Source: Tridacna crocea (taxonomy: Eukaryota; Mollusca; Bivalvia; Cardiida; Cardiidae). From it: 64,000 nucleotides of DNA. The translations under genes were made by a program, and so were the position numbers. The notes beneath the pieces are model-generated. The model had not been told where the DNA came from. It worked only from the letters and a program-made list of their open reading frames with translations, and searched no databases. Location: assembly GCA_943736015.1 (NCBI GenBank), contig OX031064.1, positions 30,565,361-30,629,360 on the forward strand, given 5' to 3'. Shown here piece by piece: positions 52,911 through 62,787 of the stretch; the first letter of the stretch is position 1, and each line of letters begins with the position of its first letter.

Positions 52911-53715
52911 ACAAACAAGAGGGCCATGGTGGCCCTGTATCACTCCACTGGCTTTTTAACCCTTTACCACACAAACTGAAGTGTTCATGACCCTGAAAAA
53001 GAGGGCCTTCTAAAACAATGTAAGGCAATACAAGCAGGTTAATTCATTGGCATGAAAGGTTAAGTTCTTTGGGAAATAACTGTATTATAGAAACCTTACA
53101 ATGAATTTAATTTCACTCATGTGAGCGTAAATATTAGCACCAAAATGAATCACTCTTCTGAAAACAGAACATTTTCAGTCAAATAACTTAATATCTAGCA
53201 GCAATCATATCACTGCAGTTTTGACAATCAAGGGAGGTAAATAGTTACAAACTTTATCCTATATATAAAAAGTTATTTCCCATGATTAATGTTTAATTGA
53301 AGTGACTATATTTTGAAGCCCATGTTAAACTTGTGATCTCTTGAATGGAGTCAATTTTGACCCCAGGCCTATAATATCAAGAAACTAGTTAAAGATCCAT
53401 TAAATAAAGCTACATACCAAATTCAATAGCCCTGGGCCTTGTGGTTTCAGAGAAGAAGATTTTTAAAAATGTTATTTTTTTTTTTCAGTTTTGTTGCCAT
53501 GAGTTTTTGAAGGAATCAAATTCCTTCATGTAATTCTGAAGAGGACCATAGCAGGATCATTTCTGTGAAGTTTTATCAAATTTGGATGGGTAGTTTCAGA
53601 GAAGATGTTTGATGGGTAGTTTCAGAGAAGAAGATGTTTGAAATAAAAGTTAACGCATGCATGCACAAACAGACGGACGGACGGAGGATACAGGGCCATG
53701 ACATAAGACTGCAAA
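52911..53715 (+). mobile_element. Long element D, copy with embedded T229 left half
   Basis: 'acaagagggccatggtggcc', 'cactccactggctttttaac', then a T229 left half (ccctttaccacacaaactga, catgaccctgaaaaagaggg) at the same place as in the copy at 44155. Ends in 'acggacggacggagg' and 'gccatgacataag', the last bases missing. A 32-bp stretch 'gatgggtagtttcagagaag' is duplicated near 53586-53630. Confidence 0.72.
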
Positions 53716-53869
53716 ATATGATTGCAAAATTGCGACACTTGTGCCAAACAGGCCGACAAAACTTACTCGCAATGTAAAACATGGTCTTTAAAGAATAAAC
53801 AATAATTAATAATATTTTCAGTATATAAATAAAACCGAAATAGTTACAATTAAGAAGGCTGTTCTAGAC

Positions 53870-53960
53870 TAGAGTGTTTCAGTGGACACTGAACAGTGTA
53901 CAGATCAAAGATGAGGCACGCTCTGTGTAGCCTGATCTTTATCTTCACTTGCCACAAAGG
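53870..53960. mobile_element. T211 core fragment
   Basis: 'agtgtacagatcaaagatga' against 'gtagcctgatctttatcttc'. Confidence 0.45.
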
Positions 53961-54290
53961 CAACATGTAAAAGGGGCTTTATCATTCTCAGTCTAATTTT
54001 AAGAATGTGTTTTAGCCTTCAAAGCAACACAGTTTCCATAGGATAAACCATTTTTGAATTACAAATGATATACAGCAAGTTCTGTCAAAGTCATCAGCTG
54101 CAATAATTTGTCAACAAAATAATTGTGTTTATCTGTAAAAAAAAATACCTAGCAAACAGGGAAACTAATGTTTAAAATATGCAGACATGTCCCATAGGCA
54201 AATAGAATAGGTGATACAGTCAAGTTATGTATGATCATTTTACAAGTATAGTTTCATGTTGCAACGACTGTTTTCAGCCTTTATTCACTT
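53961..54290. other. No recognised feature
   Basis: The phrase 'catgtcccataggcaaatag' (54186) recurs at 15166, followed in both places by 'atgatcattttac', so a small unclassified dispersed repeat is present. Confidence 0.45.
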
Positions 54291-54523
54291 TTAACCCATT
54301 ACCACACAATCCAAAGTTTTATCGACCCTGAGGAGGCAGCTTCTTGAAATCATTCTGGGAAAAGGAGAAAATGCAGGTAACCAGCATTTTCTCCTTTTTC
54401 CCAAAATGTTTTCTATCTTATCACAGAATGATGAATCTTACCATCTGATCAACACTTAATTTGTTGTCTGCAAATACTTCGAATATGGGCCAATCTGAAA
54501 TTCAGTTGTTTGGTTAGACTTAA
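54291..54523 (+). mobile_element. T229 MITE
   Basis: TTAACCCATTACCACACAATC; right end 'gtttggttagacttaa'. Stem base 'cattctggg' against 'cccaaaatg'. Confidence 0.87.
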
Positions 54524-54591
54524 AAGATATTTGAGTTATCTATAGGTACAGGCAGAGCCCTATTATTAGCACAGTTGGTAGTGTACAAGAC

Positions 54592-54820
54592 TTAACTCTT
54601 TACCACACAAGAAAATTTTAGACTGGTCCAAGTTGAAAGCATTTGCAGACGACAAAATAAAGGTGACTGAAAAATTGAAATTTGTTCTGAGAAGGGTAGA
54701 AAACACTGTGGGAAAAGGAGAAAATGCTGGTTACCAGCACTTTCTCCTTTTCCCACAGTGTTTTCAAAAGGCTTCTTTCTCAGGGGCGTCAAAAGTAGGG
54801 ATTGTGTGGTAATGGGTTAA
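54592..54820 (-). mobile_element. T229 MITE, 229 bp, paired stem change, mixed ends
   Basis: Left end TTTACC type, right end ATTACC type. Stem base 'aacactgtggg' with 'cccacagtgtt'. Shares TTAA (54817-54820) with the next copy. Confidence 0.92.
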
Positions 54821-55048
54821 TCAACACTTTACCAAACAATCTCTGGTTTTTACGACCATAGATAGAAGCCTTTAGAAAACATTGTGGGAAAAGGAGAAAA
54901 TGCTGGTAACCAGCATTTTCTCCTTTTCCCACAATGTTTTCTCCCCTGCTAGAAACAAATTTCAATTTTTTAGTTACGTCTATTTTGTCGTCTGAAAGTG
55001 CTTTCAACTTGGACAAGTCTGAAATTTTGTCGTTTGGTAAATGGTTAA
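54817..55048 (+). mobile_element. T229 MITE, opposite orientation to its neighbour
   Basis: 'ttaatcaacactttaccaaa' at the left; TTTGGTAAATGGTTAA at the right. Perfect 65-nt palindrome at 54875-54943 region with GGTAACC centre. Confidence 0.9.
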
Positions 55049-55059
55049 GAAAAGGTCGC

Positions 55060-55318
55060 TAGTCTGATGCCAGGCCCAGCTGATTTCTTTCAAAGGACTG
55101 ACAATTGTCAATGCGACAGCATTTAATTTTTCTCATACCCCAGACCATTTTTTTTGATGATGGTTTTATGGGAAAGCAGCCAATTGCTTGGGAAAAAATA
55201 TGCTGAGTGCTGGTACAACAAGAAACTCCAGGAAAGCATGGATAGGTATGCTGGCCACCAGGATATAACCGAAATAAATGTTGAAAACAGTGTAAAACAC
55301 CATACAGCCATTCAATCT
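55060..55318 (+). mobile_element. SINE-1, plus strand
   Basis: 'gactgacaattgtcaatgcg', 'gaaagcagccaattgcttgg', 'ctccaggaaagcatggatag', 'atgttgaaaacagtgtaaaa', ending 'catacagccattcaatc'. The tRNA-like head is not evident. Confidence 0.65.
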
Positions 55319-55540
55319 TTTGTCCAAACAAAAGTATTTGTAGAAAATAATTACAGTGCCGCTCAAATGATGGAATTTGTATTTGATTGGGTAGAAGAAT
55401 TTGTGGAAAAAAGGAGAAAATGCTGGTAACTAGATTTGTCTGTGATGGGTTACCATCATTTTCTCCTTTTCCAACAATTCTTTAAAAACCCTTTTTCCTT
55501 CTGGTTGCTAAAAACCTGAGATTGTCTGGTAAAGCACAAG
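55318..55540 (-). mobile_element. T229 MITE with interrupted hairpin
   Basis: 'ggagaaaatgctggtaacta' is followed by 'gatttgtctgtgatggg' before the right arm 'ttaccatcattttctcc'. Ends decayed. Confidence 0.7.
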
Positions 55541-55609
55541 ACGTTAGTGGTCTGACCTATGTACATCAATATGCTAAGTACTGGTTGTATTCTCAGGACT
55601 GAATTGTTA

Positions 55610-55760
55610 AGAGAGACTGATCAGTCACAGGAATGAGTAATGGACAAAGTAAAGAGTACTGTGTGAGTTACTGGTAAAAAAAATTTCAGGAAAAAATGGA
55701 CAGGTGCATTGGCCAACACAATATAATTAAAATAGTGTTGACAACGGCATTTAATCAAAC
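55610..55760 (+). mobile_element. SINE-1, 3' part
   Basis: 'gagtactgtgtgagttactg', 'atggacaggtgcattggcca', 'atagtgttgacaacggcatt', 'taatcaaac'. Confidence 0.55.
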
Positions 55761-55919
55761 AAAAAATGGATTTTCATGGATTGTGTGGTAAAGCGTTTAT
55801 AGTGAAATCCATGCCATTGGTACATTTCCTTTATAAACACATTATCACCCTTGTTATGTAGTAGTTTCCTCTCAATAACAGTTTGGGTGGGAGAAATTAC
55901 TTGTGCCTTAGCAGGAAAA

Positions 55920-57060
55920 AAGGAGACAAGAGGTCCAAGATGGCCCTGAGTCACTCAACTGAGCCCTATTGACCCTCTATGACTCTTCCAAGATAATCAT
56001 CAATTCAGATCAACCTTTGTTAGCCTAGGACATAAAATATAGCCTCTAGTGATTCAATAATCTCAGTTAAGGAAGAGTGTGCCTTTAAACACATTACTAG
56101 TAAAGGAGACAGGAGGGCACTGATTGCCCTGAGTCGCTCAACTGAGCCATTTTGACCAACCAATACTCTTCCAAGATACCATAAATACAAATATTTTGAT
56201 CAAACTTCTTTAGCATTAGAAAGAAAATGTGGCCTCTAGAATGTACAAAATGTTTTTCTAATATTTTCCCCAGTGACCTACTTTTATGACCCCAAATGAC
56301 ACATTTTCAAACTTTTTGAGATATCCTTTAACTCTTTACCACACAATCCTGACTTTTAACGACCTTGAGTAAGACATCTTCTGAAAACATTATGGGAAAA
56401 GGAGAAAATGCTGGTAACCACAGCAATATTTTCCTGCAATATTCTCTTTCCTTCCCAAAAGAAATTTCAAGTTTTTAGTAATTTCATTTTGTTGTCTGCT
56501 AATGCTTTCAATTTGGACCAGTCTAACATTTTGTTGTTTGTTAAAGACTTCAACAAATATTCAAACTTTCAAGAGGATTGGCATGAGGATTTTGCCTTTA
56601 AAAAGAAAACAAGGGTTTTTTCCAAGATTTGTCCCAGTGACCTGCCTTTTCATCCAATGTGACCCACTTTCAAGCCTCTTTGAGCTATCCTCAAGATAAA
56701 CATTCTGACCAATATAATAAGCACTGGGCTGAAAAATCAGCCTCAAGCAGGTGCAAAAAGCTTTTCCTACAATTTGTCCCTAAGACATAGCTTTTGGTAA
56801 CAGATAACCCATTTCAAATTTCTTTTAGAAATCATCAAGTTAGACATTCTGGCCAGATATAATGAGCATTTAACTGAAAACATATCCCGCAGACTTTTCG
56901 TAAGGTTTTTTCAAGAAGTGTCTCAGTGATTGAGTTTTTGACTCGGTGTGATCCATTTTTCAACATATCCTAGATATCGACAAGACAAATTTTCTGACCA
57001 AGTGTCAAGAGTGCTGAACTGAAAATGCTGCCCATTGAGCACAGATAAGGTACATGTTTA
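55920..57060 (+). mobile_element. Long element D, divergent copy split by T229
   Basis: Two starts: 'aagaggtccaagatggccct' (55928) and 'aggagggcactgattgccct' (56110), each followed by 'gagtc.ctcaactgagcc'. Units of about 140-150 bp follow, with 'gtgacctacttttatgaccc' (56273), 'gtgacctgccttttcatcc' (56637), 'gattgagtttttgactcgg' (56929), and 'acattctgaccaatataata'-type ends. Confidence 0.6.
56328..56552 (+). mobile_element. T229 MITE inside element D
   Basis: TTAA at 56328-56331; right TTAA decayed to TTCA. Hairpin right arm lost most of its length (ccacagcaatattttcctgc). Confidence 0.82.
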
Positions 57061-57104
57061 TTTGGGTTAACCAGAACAGCATAATCCTAAAAGCTCATTT
57101 TGTG

Positions 57105-57265
57105 CACTGGCAAGCTAAAAATGCTGGCTAACAACATTAATTTTTCTCCTTTTCCCACACTGCTTTCTATCCTTTTGAAGACAAACTCATCATTTCAGTC
57201 AGATTTGATTTGTTTTCTGCAAAAGCTTTTAATTTGGTCATGTCTAGAACATAGTCCTCCTGTAA
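57105..57265 (+). mobile_element. T229 right half
   Basis: 'aaatgctggctaacaacatt', right arm with 'ctccttttcccacactg', then 'tttgttttctgcaaaagctt'. Confidence 0.6.
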
Positions 57266-57689
57266 AATTAGAAATAAGCAGGCAACCAGGCAGAAATTTA
57301 CGACTAAGGTGTATATCAAGATATAATATAGAGTGGAATTTTTATATCTGCTTTGAAGGGGCAATAACGCTAAAAACTCGGGTACCAGTATGTTATTCAT
57401 TTTCTTGCTACCATTTAAAACTAGTTAGAACCAATATAACTAATAACATAACACCGAAATATGTCAATTTTCTTTTGATATGTAAATTTAGCAAATGTCA
57501 AAAGCCATCATTCTGTTGTAAATTTCACTAATGATTTCACTATTGCGCTCTTACCCTTTTGCCAGAAAGACTTCATTCAACCACTTGGTTGTTTGTTTGT
57601 GTGGTCATGAATTTTATCAAATGAAACAAAAAGTAATGGACTTGCTTCCATTGAAGAATTTATAGTCATCAATTCATATATTATGCAGC
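57266..57689. other. No recognised feature
   Basis: The 143-codon ORF at 57100-57531 starts inside the T229 half and has no recognised domain. Confidence 0.4.
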
Positions 57690-57721
57690 TTAACCCTTTA
57701 CCACACAATCCCGACTTTTGA
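57690..57721 (+). mobile_element. T229 left end cut by T545
   Basis: TTAACCCTTTACCACACAATC and 'ccgactttt', then T545 at the internal TTAA position (here TTGA). Confidence 0.7.
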
Positions 57722-58115
57722 AGGTTGCCCTTCAGATTTTGGGAGGAAAATTTTACAAAAATACAAAAAAATCATCTTTGTACTCCAAAAGCCTTATAAT
57801 CTTCATTCATAAGACCCCAGTAGCTGAAAACCATCAGACAACAAGAGAAATTAGAGATTTACTACAGCTCAGGTCGACACCTTGGGGAAACACGGTCTAT
57901 TTTTACATAAGCAACTTGCTCATTGACATACTGGAAATATACAGAAGCTTCAAACATACCGTCAGAAGAAGTCATTATGGAAAATAATTACATGTTGTTA
58001 TGTTATGGAATTTAAGCGTCAATAGTCACGTGCCAGTCACTTAACATTCCCACAGTGCTTTTTTACTTTTGTTGGGAAATCTAAAAATAGTTTAAAAGGC
58101 TATGTAGCCTTTTAA
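57718..58115 (-). mobile_element. T545 element, truncated by a T229
   Basis: 'aggttgcccttcagattttg' to 'aggctatgtagcc'; its internal TTAA there (58112-58115) is the start of a T229. The remaining part of T545 is missing. Confidence 0.8.
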
Positions 58116-58339
58116 CCCATTACCACACAATCCCTACTTTTGACGCCCCTGGAAAGAAGCCTTTTGAAAAGACTATGGGAAAAGGAGAAAATGCTGGTAA
58201 CCAGCATTTTCTCCTTTTCACACAGTGTTTTCTACCCTTCCAAGAACAAATTTCAATTTTTCAGTCACCTTTATTTTGTCGTCTGCAAATGCTTTCAATT
58301 TGAACCAGTCTAAAATTTTGTTGTGTTGTAAAGAGTTAA
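58112..58339 (+). mobile_element. T229 MITE, mixed ends
   Basis: CCCATTACC at the left, TTGTAAAGAG at the right, TTAA outside. Stem base 'gactatggg' against 'cacacagtg' is damaged. Confidence 0.88.
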
Positions 58340-58439
58340 CATTTTACCAAACAACAAAATTTTAGACTAGTCAAAGCAATTTCCCACAATGTTTTCCTAA
58401 GGCTTCTTTAAAAGTACGGATTGTGTGGTAATGGGTTAA
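58336..58439 (-). mobile_element. T229 MITE, central deletion
   Basis: Both ends present (TTAACATTTTACCAAACAAC; TGGTAATGGGTTAA) but 'gactagtcaaagcaatttcc' joins the left part directly to the end of the right arm. 104 bp. Confidence 0.85.
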
Positions 58440-58580
58440 AGTACCACATAAACCCAATGAATACTTTCATTCCAAAATAATTGCAATTTCAAGGTTGCTA
58501 TTAACCAGGAAGTCATCTTTTGTAAAGTCTGATCTTGATCTACATTGGCTTAAAAGGTAACAATAGTTGTGAAAGACCCT

Positions 58581-58806
58581 TTAACTCGTACCACACAAGA
58601 AAATTTTAGAATGGTCCAAAATGAAAGCATTGCACACAACAAAATAAATGTGATTGAAAAATTGAAATTTGGTTTCCGATGGATAGAAAACATTGTGGGA
58701 AAAGTAGAAAATGCTGGTTACCAGCATTATTTCCTTTACCCAAAATGTTTTCTAAAGGCTTCTTTCTATGGTCCTTAAAAGATTGGATTGTGTGGTAAAG
58801 AGTTAA
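58581..58806 (-). mobile_element. T229 MITE, first of a chain
   Basis: TTAACTCGTACCACACAAG to TGGTAAAGAGTTAA. Right arm decayed (cagcattatttcctttaccc). Confidence 0.87.
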
Positions 58807-59028
58807 CCCATTACCACACAATCCCTACTTTTGATGACCCTGAGAACAAAGCCATTAGAAAACATTGTGGGAAAAGGAGAAAATGCTTGTAACCAGCATT
58901 TTCTCCATTTCCCACAATGTTTTCTACCTTTCACAAAACAAATTTTAAAGTTTCAGTCACTTTTGTTTTGTTGTCTGCAAATGCTTTCGATTTAGACAAC
59001 CCTAGAATATTGTTGTTTGATAAGTTAA
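58803..59028 (+). mobile_element. T229 MITE, second of a chain
   Basis: TTAACCCATTACCACACAATC; hairpin with gcttgtaaccagc; right end 'gtttgataagttaa'. Confidence 0.88.
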
Positions 59029-59165
59029 CGTTTTATCATACAATCCTGTTTTATCAATTCAAAAGAAGGTAGCTTTTGACAAGCACTATGGAAATACTGG
59101 AGAAATGTTTGTAACCAGCATTTTCCCCATTTCAACAATGTTTTCTCACTATTCATGGACCAGTA
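59025..59165 (+). mobile_element. T229 MITE, third of a chain, right part missing
   Basis: TTAACGTTTTATCATACAATC; centre 'gtttgtaaccagc'; breaks off at a SINE-3 head. Confidence 0.7.
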
Positions 59166-59262
59166 TTATCATTTGGGAAGGTCCTTGCATGTCTCAGTGG
59201 TTATGTGTAAGACTCATGATCTGGAGGCCCCGTGTTTGAACTGCACTGGATTCACTGGGTTT
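59165..59262 (+). mobile_element. SINE-3 head
   Basis: A-box-like 'tgtctcagtggttatgtgta', B-box-like 'ccgtgtttgaactgcac'; matches 19346-19440 in 'atctggaggcccc.tgttt'. Confidence 0.5.
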
Positions 59263-59264
59263 TT

Positions 59265-59665
59265 TGTTGGAAAGAAAATTTTCGAAGACATTGTGGGAAA
59301 AAGCAGAATATGTTGGTAACCAGCATTTTCTCCCTTTCCCACAATGTTTTCTACCCTATCAATATACAGTTGCACCATATGAGCCAATTAATTTAAACAT
59401 ATTTCTTTTACATTGATTGGGAAACAAGTTCTGACAACTTATACTAGTCTCTCTCAATTCTGCTTCCTGGTAACTACATTAGTACTCGTGCTGAATGTGT
59501 GGGCCAATGAAAAAACCCAAGAATCAAACCCAAGACCTTTTGGTTACAAGGCCTACGCTTTACCTCAGGACTACGGACACCACACTGAAAGCCACATTGA
59601 AATTGTCGTCTGCAAATGTTTTCAATTCAGATAGCTAAAATTTTCTCATTTGGTAAAGGGTTCAC
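59265..59665 (+). mobile_element. T229 MITE split by SINE-2
   Basis: Left: 'cgaagacattgtgggaaaaa' to 'gttgcaccatatgagcca' (about 59385). Right from about 59588: 'agccacattgaaattgtcgt', 'ctgcaaatgttttcaattca', 'catttggtaaagggttc'. AGCCA is present at both joints. Confidence 0.75.
59390..59583 (-). mobile_element. SINE-2, minus strand, inserted in T229
   Basis: Minus-strand head 'gtgtccgtagtcctgaggta', B-box-like 'ggtcttgggtttgattc', body 'ttggcccacacattcagcac'. Flanked by AGCCA on both sides, a plausible short target duplication. Confidence 0.7.
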
Positions 59666-59760
59666 AGTTAATATCTTCTCTTTTTTTCACAGTAACAGCT
59701 TTCTTCTATTTTGTATGAACATTGAAAATTAGATTGAACTTAAAGACAGTCTGACTGATT

Positions 59761-59989
59761 TTAACCCATTACCACACAATCCCTACTTTTGACGCCCCTG
59801 ACAAAGAAGCCTTTTGAAAACAATGTGGGAAAAGGAGAAAATGCTGGTAACCAGCATTTTCTCCTTTTCCCACAGTGTTTTCTACCCTTTCCAGAACAAA
59901 TTTCAATTTTTCAGTCACCTTTATTTTGTCGTCTGCAAATGCTTTCAATTTGGACAAGTCTATAATATTGTCATTTGGTAATGAGTTAA
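59761..59989 (+). mobile_element. T229 MITE, 229 bp, ATTACC at both ends
   Basis: TTAACCCATTACCACACAATC and TTTGGTAATGAGTTAA. Stem base 'caatgtggg' against 'cccacagtg': half of the paired change. Confidence 0.93.
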
Positions 59990-60072
59990 GTTTATGTTCA
60001 ACGTTATTTTATTCAACTGGCTTACATCTTTATAGTGTCACCTGACAGATCCCGCAAACCATTACCTCAGCC

Positions 60073-60300
60073 TTCCACCACATAATAAATCTCCCAAATT
60101 TGGATAATCCAGATAGAGAAGGCTTTTGGAAATAACGTGGGAAAAGGAGAAAATGCCGATATGCAGCATTTTCTCATAATGCTTTCTTGTATTTCCTTTT
60201 TAAACATTTTTAATGTCAATCTATCATTTCGTTCAAATCTATAAATGCAAAAAAATTCCACTTTAACATCTTTTAATACAGACTTTTGCACTAAATGACC
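60073..60300 (+). mobile_element. Decayed T229
   Basis: 'ccaccacataataaatctcc', 'gaaataacgtgggaaaagga', 'gcagcattttctcataatgc'; distal part weak. Confidence 0.6.
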
Positions 60301-60375
60301 AAAGCCAGTCAATGTGCCATAAAAACAACATTGAATTTCATTAATTTATTACATCTCATTGGCAAATCCTATCAT

Positions 60376-60586
60376 TTAATCTTTACCACAAAATCCTGAC
60401 TTTTAACGACCCTGAGAAAGAGACCTTTTGAAAAAACATTATGGTAACCAGAATTTTCTCCTTTTCCCACAAACTTTACAACCCTGCTGGAAACAAATTT
60501 CAATTTTTGAGTTACAATTATTTTGTTGTCTGCAAGTGCTTTCAATTTGGACAAATCTAAAATTTTGTCATTTGGTAAATGGTTAA
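60376..60586 (+). mobile_element. T229 MITE, left hairpin arm deleted
   Basis: TTAATCTTTACCACAAAATCC; 'aacattatggtaaccagaat' joins the start of the left arm to the centre. Right end TTTGGTAAATGGTTAA. Confidence 0.83.
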
Positions 60587-60639
60587 GCCACATTTGATTT
60601 CTCATCTGTAAGTGCTTCCAATACAGTACGAAGCTTTGT

Positions 60640-61035
60640 GCCAAGCCTGGCAGCACAGTGGTAGCATGCAGGACTTGATAACAGGAGGTCACTTGTTCAA
60701 TCCTTGGCTAAGCCAATGTCTTTCCAAGAATTGATGATAGTCAGTGCGACTGTCCTCAATCCTCTCTCACTGCTGACAATTCTTTCAACGACAGTTATGT
60801 GGAAATGCAGCCATTGGTTTGGAAAGAATATTGGGTGACTGAGGTATTGGTTAACCCTTCACCACACTACGACAACTTTTAGCAACCATGGGAAGTGAGC
60901 GTTTGGAAAACATTGTGGGAACAGGAGAAAATCTTGGCAACTAGCATGAAAAGCATGGACAGATATGCTGGTCACTGCAATATAAATGGAATAATGTTGA
61001 AAAATGGCATTTAATCCTAGGCATGCAATCAGTCA
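60640..61035 (+). mobile_element. SINE-1, plus strand, carrying a T229 piece
   Basis: Head 'ctggcagcacagtggtagca' with B-box-like 'gtcacttgttcaatcc'; body 'gtctttccaagaattgatga', 'tgcagccattggtttggaaa', 'tgactgaggtattgg'; after the T229 piece 'gaaaagcatggacagatatg', 'ataatgttgaaaaatggcat', tail 'gcaatcagtcaatc'. Confidence 0.7.
60852..60947 (+). mobile_element. T229 left half inside SINE-1
   Basis: TTAACCCTTCACCACACTAC to the hairpin centre 'cttggcaactagc'; the right half is missing. Confidence 0.7.
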
Positions 61036-61157
61036 ATCATTGATTCTGTCAAAATTTCCAATATGAGCCAAAACTTTGTTGCCTAGTGCAGGGTTAATCC
61101 TTGACCATGTAATCTGGTGTTTTAGGACCAAGATGTAGATATCTTTCAATTTAGTTC

Positions 61158-61398
61158 AACACTTTTCAACACAATCACGACTTTTAACGACCCTGAGTAA
61201 AAAGCCTTTTGAAAACATTGTGGGAAAAGGAGAAAATGCTGGCAACCAGCATTTTCTCCTTTTCCCACAATGTTTTTTACCTTTCTCAAACCAAAAGTCA
61301 ATTTTTCAGTCACACCTGTTTTGTTGTTTGCAAAATATTTAATGCTTTCAGTTTGGACCAGTCTGTATTTTTGTCGTTTGGTAAATACCGGTAGTTAA
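61158..61398 (+). mobile_element. T229 MITE
   Basis: Left end 'cacttttcaacacaatcacg'; palindrome perfect except the centre (ggcaacc); right TTAA at 61395-61398 shared with the next. An older left-end scrap (ttaatccttgaccatgtaat) is at 61074. Confidence 0.87.
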
Positions 61399-61545
61399 CT
61401 CTTTAGCAAACAAGAAAATGTTAGACATGCCAAAATTGAAAGCACTAAATTTTGCAGATGACACAATAAATGCAACTCAAAGGTTGGAACTTGACTGAAG
61501 AAGAGCAGAAAACATTGTGGAAACTAGAACCTGTTTTTTCTTTAA
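61395..61545 (-). mobile_element. T229 left part, chained
   Basis: TTAACTCTTTAGCAAACAAG, 'tgccaaaattgaaagcac', 'gcagaaaacattgtggaaac'; stops at the hairpin. Confidence 0.7.
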
Positions 61546-61639
61546 AAAAAAAAATAGACGTCTCCCCCGTTTTTGGTATCAAAAAGACCGATTTGTGACC
61601 AAGGCATTTTCTAGCTCAATATAAAAGGTGGTTTTACTG

Positions 61640-62400
61640 TAACAGTTTTCGAATTATAGAGCTGGCACAAAATTGTACATTTATTGAGTGACAAACAGTA
61701 ATCAAAGGGAAATAACTCTAGAAATACACAAGCAAGAGTTACAATTCTTGTGCATGACACTTTGTCTCACAAAGCTTTACAAATGTGTGACATTTTATCA
61801 AAATATTTGAAAAGGTTAAGTAATAGAGTGGACACATTTTGTGATTGAAAATAATCTAAGGGAAATAACTAAAATAAAAAACCAAGCCAGGGTTATAGTT
61901 CTTGTGCATGACACTTTGTCTAATGGTGCTTTACAAATGTGTAAAATTTTATCAATATATTTTAACTTTTTACCACACAATCCTGACTTTTAACGACTCT
62001 GAGAAAGAGGTCTGTTGAAAACATAAGGGGAAAGGAGAAAATGTTGGTAACCAGCATTTTCTCCTTTATGCACAATATTTTCTACCCTATCAAAGTCAGA
62101 AATTATCATATTAGCAAGATTTGATTTGTTGGCCACAGATGCTTTGAATTTGGTCCAGTCCAAAAATATGCCATTTGGTAAATAGTTAAAAGGTTTTCGA
62201 TTGAGAGAGCAGACACGGTTTGTGATAGAAAATAATCAAAGAGAAATAACAAAAATATACAAGCCAGAGTTACGTTTCTTGTACACGACACTTTGTCTCA
62301 TAGTGTTATGCAAATGTTTCATCAAAATATCTTAAAAGATTTTGGAGTTATAGAGCTGACACGATTTGTGACAGTTAGACAGATGCACTGGGAAAAACAA
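61640..62400. repeat. Tandem block, three units of about 175 bp, related to element D block 1
   Basis: 'gggaaataactctagaaata', 'agagttacaattcttgtgca', 'gacactttgtctcacaaagc', 'caaatgtgtgacattttatc' recur (61705, 61860, 62240 starts for 'gaaataac'). Unit 2 is split by a T229. Confidence 0.75.
61962..62189 (+). mobile_element. T229 MITE inserted in a tandem unit
   Basis: TTAA at 61962-61965 and 62186-62189. Left arm damaged (cataaggggaaaggag). The repeat unit reads through 'atcaatatat' | T229 | 'aaggttttcgattgagag'. Confidence 0.9.
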
Positions 62401-62461
62401 TATGTCTCAAAAACCTGATGGGGGAGACAAGGAATTGTTTGGTAATGGGTTAAACATATTT

Positions 62462-62585
62462 ACTTCACACTGATTGAGAAACAAGTTCTTGCAACTTATA
62501 CTAATTTCAATCACTATCTATTAATTCTGCTTCCTGTAAACTACACAACCACTTACGCCGAATATGTGGGCCAATGTAGTCCCAA
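62462..62585 (-). mobile_element. SINE-2, 3' part, minus strand
   Basis: 'actgattgagaaacaagttc', 'attctgcttcctgtaaacta', 'atatgtgggccaatg'. The tRNA-like head is missing. A T229 right-end scrap (gaattgtttggtaatgggtt) precedes it at 62434. Confidence 0.6.
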
Positions 62586-62599
62586 AGTGGATGTTTCAA

Positions 62600-62787
62600 A
62601 ATGCCAACCACCAAGTTGAGTTGCAGTCGATACCATACACGTTTTGAAACCAGGGGGTCACTGGTTCGAAAGAAATCCATAGCTTGACAGTTTTTTGTCC
62701 AAAAATTGATGATGGATAGTCATTACGATAGCATTCATTCCTCTGTAACGGCTGATCACCATTTTGACAACGGCAACACATTTCCAA
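62600..62787 (+). mobile_element. SINE-1, plus strand
   Basis: B-box-like 'gtcactggttcgaaagaaat', then 'gtccaaaaattgatgatgga', 'gtcattacgatagcattcat', 'ctgtaacggctgatcac'. Confidence 0.6.

Noticed and set aside
57100-57531. 143-codon ORF, the longest in the window
   Set aside because: It begins inside a T229 right half and continues into unrelated DNA; no known domain.
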